Positions 56,086 to 64,000 of a stretch of DNA of 64,000 nucleotides are shown here, piece by piece. Position numbers and translations under genes: made by a program. Each line of letters starts with the position of its first letter. The stretch's first letter is position 1. This DNA comes from Taxillus chinensis (lineage: Eukaryota; Streptophyta; Magnoliopsida; Santalales; Loranthaceae): positions 48,779,609-48,843,608 of the forward strand of contig CM042084.1 in assembly GCA_023512835.1 (NCBI GenBank). The letters are read 5' to 3'. The notes below the pieces were generated by a model. That model saw only the letters and a list, made by a program, of their open reading frames with translations, ran no database searches and was not told where the DNA came from.

Positions 56086-56362
56086 TTAATCAAAACTACG
56101 TCGTTTTGATGTTGTGTTGTCTATATAAGGAGGAGAAGCCCTCTGTTTTAGGTTTAGGGTTCTCTTCAGCTACTGCAGCCGTCGTAGAGAGAGAGAGCTA
56201 GAGAGAGGGAAGGAAGGGGAGTTGCTGGTTGCTGCCGGAGCATCTTGCGTGGGGAGGACGGCGTTTAGCGCGGGAGCAAGGAAGATCTGCTTTAAGGTAG
56301 GGGTTCTGCTCTTCCTAAATCCTCCTCTGTCCTAGGGTTCTAGGACAGACTATAGATTATAC

Positions 56363-56393
<31 letters not shown>

Positions 56394-56994
56394 AAATCCA
56401 TATAGGTGTGATCTCCTATATGGATGTTGGCCTTCAATGGCATTTTGGTGTGATTCTTTTGTTGCATGCTATATGTTCGATGAAATGCCAGTGTGGCTGG
56501 GGCTGGGGTTACGTCCGCTTGTATGGAATGTTTTATTTTCTTTTTCCTAATACTGCCATGTCACTACACCTGTGCACATGCATGTAGCCGTTAGGAACAT
56601 GGGAAGGGTTGGGGAGACTTGATCCCTACTGAGCTGTGGTTGCTCACCCCTCCTACTGTGTTTGCTTGTTTTCTAGGGACTTACAGGCGTTAGGTGGATA
56701 CACCAAGGTAGAAGACCATCTTCATTTTATTGTTCAGTTCAGTTATGTAATTTTATATTTTATGTAACCCCAAGGGGGGGGGGGGAATGTAATAAGGGAT
56801 TGAACTTAGTATGGAACATGGTTGGTTTGTGACCCCTTTGATGTTTGAAATTAAATAAAGATGTGGCTTGTTTGTTTATTGAAATTGTTAGTTTTGCTTG
56901 TGTGGCATCCAGTAATCCAACCCCTTTACCCTCCGTGTGGGTGAACGGGGAGTCACGTACCGGTTTCCCCGGGTCGGAAATCCGGGGCGTGACA
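56086..56994 (+). repeat. Gypsy LTR lacking its 5' part
   Basis: It starts inside the second palindromic motif (AATCAAAACTACG), continues with TATATAAG at 56122, and ends GGGGCGTGACA at 56994. A TA run lies near 56370-56392. The 5' half, including TGTAA..., is absent. It corresponds to the LTR end at 39493-39565 and is followed by the same 22 bases of Tat-like LTR. Confidence 0.85.
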
Positions 56995-57016
56995 CTACGA
57001 GGCTGGGAGCTTCGAG

Positions 57017-58835
57017 TGTAATGACCCGTGTGTAACCCGTGTGTAAGAAGTTAACCACAAACACCTTGGATGTTAGTGCATGTAAGGACCCGTACCTCGA
57101 GTTAGTCACAGTTTTGCCTTCTGAGTAGTTTTTCTAGATTTTGACCTAGTAAATGGACTCCAATGAATTCACGTGCAAAAGGAAAGATGCTTAGAATGAT
57201 GTCCTCTATCTACCACAAGGTTTTAGGCCAAACTGACGTGTATGTGAGGTGCACGTGATATGGGTCCAATTCACGTGCAAGTGTGGTTGTCTTCTAAATG
57301 ATGCAAGGAGGCTAGGGGTGAAGTTTGAGAGCATTTGGAGTGCATATGGAGTTGCACGTGAATTGGGGAATTCACGTGCAAATTGGCGTGCAGCCATATT
57401 TTTGCATGGTTCCCTTAGTTTTGACATTCTAATGATCTTTCTCCAAAGGACCATGTTGAAATTCTGAGTATTTTGGCCTATATGGGTGCGGAAAGGTGCT
57501 AACTTGTGTGATCAAAACTACGTCGTTTTGATCCTGGGATTCACTTAATCAAAACTACGTCGTTTTGATGTTGTGTTGTCTATATAAGGAGGAGAAGCCT
57601 CTCTGTTTTAGGGTTAGGGTTTGTTGCTCCACCAGCTGTCGCAGGGAGAGAGAGAGAGAGAGGGAAGGAGAGCTCCTGGTTGCTGCCGGGCGTCTTGCGT
57701 GGGTGGTCGGAGTCTCGTGGGTGGACGGCGTTCGGCGTGGGAACAGACTATTGCTGTGTTGTTGCGTCTTACTTGAGGTAGGGGTTCTGTTCTTCCTAAA
57801 TCCTCCTCTGTCCTAGGGTTCTAGGGAAGATTATGGGTTATATCTGTTATATATACATATGTAATCCATATAGGTGTGATCTCCTATATGGATGTTGGCC
57901 TTCAATGGCATTTTGGTGCGATTTTGTTGTTGGGTGGTCAGTGCACGTTACATGTTCGATGAAATGCCTGTGTGAATATTGCTGTGTATATATGCCCAGT
58001 ACATGTTTGATAATATACCTGTGTGGCTGGACTTGTGATTTGGTGTATGTATGCATGCTGGGTGTTTGTTCTATTGCCTGAATGGCTGGGTTTGTGCACT
58101 TGTGAACGGGTGCACACCAAGTGTTTGGTTTTATACTGGAGTGACTGTGGTGTATGTTGTGTGCATGACTGTGGTATCTGGCCTGAAGAGGCGGTTAAAT
58201 CACTTGGCCTGAAGAGGCGGTTAAATCACTTGGCCTGAAGAGGCGGTTAAATCACTTGGCCTGAAGAGGCGGTTAAATAACTTGGCCTGAAGAGGCGGTT
58301 AAATCACTTGTGGTTAAAGTGTTAGCCTGTGTGGCGGTGGAAGATTGTAAATTGTTGATGTGGTTGTTATTATGTCTGTTGAAATTATTGTATCACGACA
58401 CTGCACTTGTACACTTGGCATGTAGCCGCTAGGAACATGGGAAGGGTTGGGGAGACTTGATCCCTACTGAGCTGTGGTTGCTCACCCCTCCTACTGTGTT
58501 TGCTTGTTTTCCAGGGACTTACAGGCGTTAGGTGGATACACCAAGGTGGAAGACCATCTTCATTTTATTGTTCGGTTCAAGAATGTAATTTTATAATCTA
58601 TGTAACCCCAAGGGGGGAAATGTAATAAGGGATTGAATTGTAGTAAAGAACCTGGTTGGTTTGTGAACCTTTGATGTTTGAAATTAAATAAAGATGTGGC
58701 TTGTTTGATGTTTGATTTATGGTAATTGTTAGTCTTGTTTGTGTGGCATCCAGTAATCCAACCCCGTTGCCCTCCGTGTGGGTAAAGGGGAGTCACGAAC
58801 CGGTTTCCTCGGGTTGGAAAATCCGGGGAGTGACA
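57017..58835 (+). mobile_element. Solo LTR at the same TCGAG target as the complete 8.4-kb element
   Basis: TGTAATGACCCGTGTG to GGGGAGTGACA (one change in the end motif), flanked by TCGAG at 57012-57016 and 58836-58840. The flanks equal those of 39588-47989. Palindromes precede TATATAAG at 57581; the 26-base minisatellite has five units (about 58180-58310). It is close to the two LTRs of the complete copy and lacks the 250-base promoter duplication. Confidence 0.95.
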
Positions 58836-59457
58836 TCGAGTCTCAGCTGCGAGGCTTCGAGGCTGAGTTGGACTACGAGTCTACGAGGCTGGGAGCTTCG
58901 AGTAAGTCTTGCGAGTGCGGGCTTGAATGTGAGTGCTCTGAGCGCAGGCTTGGACTACGAGGCCGAGATTGCGAGCTCGAGGCCGGGAGCTTCGAGTCTC
59001 GGTTGCGAGGCTTCGAGGCCGATCGCGAGTCCGTCTACGAGGCTTTGAGGCCGGGTTGGACTACGAGTCTACGAGGCCGGGAGCTTCGAGTCTCGGCTGC
59101 GAGGCTTCGAGGCTGAGTTGGACTACGAGTCTACGAGGCTGGGAGCTTCGAGTGAGTGCTGCGAGTGTAGGCTTGAATGTGAGTGCTGCGAGCGCAGGCT
59201 TGGACTACGTGGCTTCGAGGCAGCTGTCATAAATTCGCCTGAACTATTTCTTGGGCATTGACCGTCTTTCCGCACGTTTGACTTTCCATGTCTAAGACTT
59301 TTTTAAGTCATAACTTCTTTGTGTCAAGTCGGATTTGGGCATGGTCAAGTGCGTTGGTTTCCAAATTTAGTCCTCTATCCTTTGTTTTTGACCTTGGGGC
59401 ATTTTGAGATCTTTCATTTTTGGCTGTGATCTGGTCCGGTCAAAATGGGGTCTAACA
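58836..59457 (-). repeat. Tat-like LTR fragment (second copy)
   Basis: Direct counterpart of 47990-48607, ending GGGGTCTAACA at 59457. Many differences are CG versus CTG/CAG. Confidence 0.75.
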
Positions 59458-59480
59458 GATGGACCAAGTCTCGTGATTGT

Positions 59481-61116
59481 TAGATTGGTTGTTTTCCTTT
59501 ATATCTTTTATTCTCATGGACCAAATGGAATAAAAGGCTTAAACCTTTCTTAAGATGGACCGAGTGTAAGATTGGTGGGTAATGATCATTATGAATATGG
59601 AATTAATTAAATTGTTTAATAACAAGTACCATAACCGGATATTATAGGGCATTGGGTGGTGAAGTTGTGACCCTAAAACCTTAAAATTGCTATCTATCTC
59701 CAATTTGTCTTGAAGTTTCTCAGATTGTTTTTGTTTTTCTAGATTTAGTGCTTTGCATGATTCAAGATTTAGAACTCAATTCAAAACAAACATCATTTGT
59801 TCAGACATAAAATAAGACTTGTTAGCTTAGTGCTTGTTGCTTGATAAGCATTAGCTACCTCCTTGTGGGTTCGACAATCGAAGTTTAAATACACCACTTT
59901 ATTACTTGACCATTGCACTTGCTGCAAAACCTATCAACTCAATTTAATTAGGTCATCTCTCATTTGACCAATAGCATTTCGACATAGCCATCTTATCTAG
60001 TAATCTCACAGATAAATGGAGTAATTTAAGACTCCGATGTGTCGAACCTCAGAGAATTTCTATTAAATGGTGTCAAATAGACAAGCACAGGCAAGTGCTA
60101 GTTATGCCTAAGAACTAATTTGTTTTGCAATTTCTGTTTTTTAATTTAAATTAAAATTGATAAAAGAAATCAACAATGGAGATTCCTAGGGTAGCAATTT
60201 CACCTCCCAAGCATTATACTTTGACTTTGACATATGGTTTCACATTCCATCTCTTAATTCTAAAGGATATTGATTAATACCCATTTCCTTACATTTGGTC
60301 CATGACAAGGAAATTAAGGATTCCCAAAACCACTTGGTCCATGAGAATTGGGATAATCGAAGGTATCAATCCTCCAATTGTCTAAACACTTGGTCCGTGC
60401 TTTAGCTAAATGAATCAAATAATTTCTTTTTCCACCCCAGACTAGGGCTAAGATAATCTGATCATGCATGAATCATATAACATTGTATTCTGAAATTAAT
60501 TTAAATATCAAAGAATTGTTCCATCCTCATAACCATGTGAAAATCATCATACAATATAATGGGGCCTACATTGCTCCCCTAAGAAAACAGATTACCCCAT
60601 AATCATGTTCAAAAACATCATCTAAAAATGTAAAAACATCCTTGACGAAATACAAAATTGAGATAGAGAAATCTTTAATGCCCTCCTGGAATTAGACTCA
60701 AGAAATGTCCAAAACTCTTACTATGGTTCCGCCCTCTCGATCCTTGTCTCTCTTCAGCCGTCGTCCCCACTCAGAAACCCTACTCTAACCTTTGTATTTT
60801 CTGCCTCTAAATGACAAAGCTGCCCTTCTGGACTTGGTTGGACTTGGCTGGCTTGCTCTAATGGCCCAATCATTAAACTTTTTGAGTAAACCCAAGGTAA
60901 TGGGGGACTAGGGTGCCCATACCTCTTCTCCATGGCCCAACTACATAAAACCTGCAAAGAAACTTTAAAACAAAACCAAAAAACACACTTTACCCAAAAA
61001 GAAAATAAAATACCAAAGTAGGTAAAGACAAGCAACAAGGGTCACAAAAAGGTATCAAATATATCTAAAACAAGGGAAAAATATACCATAAATGTCTATA
61101 TAAAATTCACTCATCA
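59481..61116. mobile_element. Unclassified solo LTR-like insertion, second copy
   Basis: Counterpart of 48628-50263 with ATTGT at 59476-59480 and 61117-61121. Nearly identical to the first copy over its full length. Confidence 0.6.
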
Positions 61117-61362
61117 ATTGTATTACACACTATTTGTCATATGATGTTTGTATAACTATTTGACATATTGTATTATGCACGTCGATGTATGGGAAAGTAC
61201 AGGATTACCCTTGATGTATGACTGTATAGGGTTGCATATTTGAGACAGCACCAGCGATGCAGTCTCTATTGGTGCTAGTCACCTACCCCTTGACCCTTCA
61301 GGTGCGGGCAAGGGGAAGTCATGTTCATGGTTCCGGGTACCCTAGAATTCGGGGGCGTGACA
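61117..61362 (+). repeat. 3' end of Tekay-like LTR (second copy)
   Basis: Counterpart of 50264-50507, ending GGGGGCGTGACA. Confidence 0.8.
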
Positions 61363-61365
61363 AGT

Positions 61366-61377
61366 TGATATCAGAGT
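61366..61377 (+). other. Decayed primer-binding site (second copy)
   Basis: TGATATCAGAGT, with the same two mismatches as at 50511, so the decay predates the duplication. Confidence 0.75.
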
Positions 61378-61790
61378 ATGGTCTAGCGGACCTAGGTTAG
61401 TGAGGGGTGGTTAATTGATTCCCTGTGACTTGGAAAACCAGAGGCGGTGGTACCCGATCAATGCGGCCCTTACATATATTCTAGGTTATGTTGGTGTCAG
61501 TTAGATCATCCAAGGAGCATATGTGAGGATGTATTTCTAGTGGTATGATTGTGTGCATATAGGGCACTAGATTGTCTTTGTGTGTGATGTGATTGCATTT
61601 GGTGCCTGAATGGCACATGGCCGTGACATCCAGGACTTGATTTTGTGTGCCCTGAGGGGTGACATGATGCTATATGCATGGTTGTGGACCTACGGGTCCT
61701 GTGTTGATAACCTACGGGTTGGTTTGTGCCTTTGATGGATGTTTGTGCTAGAAGTGCTAGTGTTGATTGTTTGTTGTTGTGGCTAGTGTG

Positions 61791-62365
61791 ATGGCAACAC
61801 CGAGGAGAGTTGTCCGAGGCCGGGGCCCGGCAGAGGAGCCCACAATAGAATCGTGGCACCAGGGGCAGCAGAGTCTGCGCAAAAAGTTCACCGGCTCCCG
61901 TTGTGGCACCCGACTTGGCTCAGGTGTTGCTTCGATTACAAGAGGCCATGTAGGGTATGTAGGGCTCAATGAGTGAGATGACTAGGGAGGTGGATGAGTG
62001 AAGAGGCAGCAGCGGTCTCGGCGTGCCATCGCAACCTTCGCAATGAGAGGCGAGGGAGGTGCGGGATGTGCACCAACAAGAGGTCATGACGAGCCGGCAC
62101 GATGAGGGGTGGACTAGGCTACACAGTTTTTGAAACACACACCCAGGACTTTTGAGAATGGTTCACAACCAGAGGCAGCCGAGGACTACATTAGGTGTAT
62201 AGAGGACATCTTTGAGATGATTGTGGTGCCAGATGAGGAGCGGGTGTGAGTGGCAACGCACTATCTATTGGGTATCCCACGTAGGTGGTGGGAGTCCATT
62301 AGAGCTGTCCATGGGAGTCAGATGAGCTGGAGAGAATTTATGGAGCACTTCTTTGGGGGAGTATT
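61791..62365 (+). pseudogene. Gypsy (Tekay-like) Gag fragment (second copy)
   Basis: Counterpart of 50935-51511, with the same retrotransposon Gag domain and the same stop after DEERV. It is cut at the same base by the SIRE-like LTR after GTATT (62361-62365). Length differences in the linker are mainly at CAG/CTG versus CG sites, which shift the frame. Confidence 0.85.
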
Positions 62366-64000
62366 TGTTGGAAATATAGGATTTGATGAAGTTGCCAAAT
62401 TATAGTCTAAGTCTAGAGACTCGAAGAACCGAGGGTCGTAGGGTGGAAGAGTCGTAGTTCGTAGAAGTAAAACTGTCACAGGACACGATTGGTGGGAGGC
62501 TCGCAGACTCGTAGGGTCTGGAGACTCAAGGCGAAACAGTGACAGAACATTGTGACTCGTAGATCCAGGGTCGAAGGTCGTAGAGTCATAGTACGGAAAA
62601 GAGAGCGTTACTGCAAGCGTCAATAAGTTCGGAGACTTGTAGAGTGGAAGAATTCTTAAGACTAGTAACCAAAACTAAATGACTCGTAGACTCGCAGCCC
62701 GTAGAATTGTAGAGTCCCCAAAAATACTTAAGTCAATTAACAGAACTTAAACTGCCACTAGACTCGGAGACTCATAGAGTCGTAGAGTCGAAGCCTTAGA
62801 ACACTGTTAAGAAAACAGGACTCGTAGACTCGTAGATCAAAAATCGCAGAGTCAAAGCCTTCGAACATTGTTACGAAAACCAGACTCGTAGACTCGTAGA
62901 TTGAAAGTCATAGAGTCGAAGCCGTCGAACACTGTTAAGAAAACTAGACCAGTAGACTTGTAGGTTGAAGGTCGAAGAGTCGATGCTATAAAGACTGGCA
63001 AACAAATGAAACTGTAACTCAAGGGTCGTAGAGTCATAGACTCGTAGACTCAAGGGACAAAGTCACTATAGAGAAATTGCCACACTTCCAGACTCGGAGA
63101 TCGATGGCTGAGAGTTGTAGCTAAAAGGTCGTAGCCATACAGAAACTCAATTTATGAGCCTCTATGAAAGACTAAGGAAGAAAAGCGAAGCTTAAGACTC
63201 GTAGAGTCGAAGATTTTCAGATCACTTAGTCAAATATAGTAAACTGAGAGACCCGAAGGTCATAGACCCGCAGAGCTAGGGTCGAAGACTCGTAGCTGTA
63301 ATAACAGATAGATTAGACGGACTACGAAGAAGTCACTCTAAGCGTCATTCGAAGAGTCGCAGACTCGTAGAGTCATAGACTCGTAGAGTCGTAGACTTTA
63401 GTTAACGGAGTGACACAAAAGACTAATCCATCCTCAACTCTAGCCTCATCCTAAACTCTAGCCTCACAGACTCGAAGATATGAGTCGTAGACTCGCAGAA
63501 ACACTACAAAGCCTGAAGCAAATCTTTGCAACTTCTAACAGGTTCTAACTGAAATCTTCGAGTCACCGAACCTACGATGCATCTACCTCCAAGGCAGACT
63601 TACAACTCTAAACACAACCACTTAGCGATATCGTCGGCTAGGGTTTGTACAAAGAAGTCAGGACCGTCCTGAGCGATTGAGCGCATTAATGACACATTAA
63701 TTGCTGCCAACTACCATCCACGGATGAACGGCCAAGATCGACTGCATGCCAAATACGCAGTATGGGCATCTGATCTGCAAATCAAAGCGGATCAACCCAT
63801 CCCCTGACATTCCGCATTTTCATTGGGGGGAAGTTAGTCTGTCGGGATGGACATCATGGAGCATGAGCACTTTAATCTTAAAAATATATCTCTCACGCAC
63901 TTAACGACAAAATCAAGAGTTTAACCTCTCTCTCAAAAGAAGGAAACACACAGAACACAAGAAAATGGTTCTGACACACTTAAAAAAAATAATCCCTTGC
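62366..64000 (+). repeat. SIRE-like 5' LTR, partial (window edge)
   Basis: Counterpart of 51512-53147, with the same GACTC/GAGTC-rich first kilobase. The window ends before the TATA box and primer site. Confidence 0.9.

Overview
The window is plant nuclear DNA made almost entirely of nested LTR retrotransposons. I found no convincing host gene, tRNA gene or rRNA gene. Plant origin is indicated by the element lineages: Ty3/gypsy Tat/Ogre-like, Athila-like and Tekay-like, and Ty1/copia with long SIRE-like Gags. Primer-binding sites fit plant initiator-Met tRNA. The setting is probably constitutive heterochromatin of a seed plant, most likely a dicot; I cannot name the species. Every coding region carries stop codons or frameshifts. 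Two 500-N runs (3007-3506 and 38993-39492) are scaffold gaps.

Layout. (1) 1-6426, minus strand: a Tekay-like gypsy element (LTR 4139-6426, primer site, Gag N-terminus) interrupted by a SIRE-like copia element (LTR 1964 into the gap, gag 1012-1922), itself cut by another gypsy LTR (1-1011). (2) 6427-30566: an old minus-strand Athila-like element. It is split by a solo LTR (6493-8229, target duplication ATACA) and by a complete 17.4-kb Tat/Ogre-like element (8816-26245, target duplication GCACC). The Ogre-like element keeps, in minus-strand order, ORF1, Gag, protease with a G-patch, a candidate intron, reverse transcriptase, two RNase H domains and integrase. The Athila part keeps integrase, a phased hairpin array, and an ORF ending in a Ulp1-like cysteine-protease domain. 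(3) 30577-38780: a plus-strand copia pol region whose RNase H was hit by a copia-type solo LTR (duplication GAATC), which was then hit by a gypsy solo LTR (duplication GGGCT). (4) 39588-47989: a complete gypsy-type element without recognisable genes (duplication TCGAG), sitting in a Tat-like LTR fragment. (5) 47990-56085: Tat-like LTR fragment, another solo LTR (duplication ATTGT), Tekay-like LTR and gag, then a SIRE-like element inserted in that gag. (6) 56086-64000: a near-identical direct repeat of about 39.5-53.1 kb, except that the gene-less element is reduced to a solo LTR at the same TCGAG site.

The most notable observations are the Ulp1-like protease in the Athila env position; six hairpins at a strict 81-82 bp period; a systematic CAG/CTG versus CG difference between near-identical copies that looks like base-calling error at methylated CHG sites; the full-length/solo-LTR pair at one target site, which suggests either a recent tandem duplication or two haplotypes placed in series; and promoter architectures in the LTRs built from amplified short motifs.
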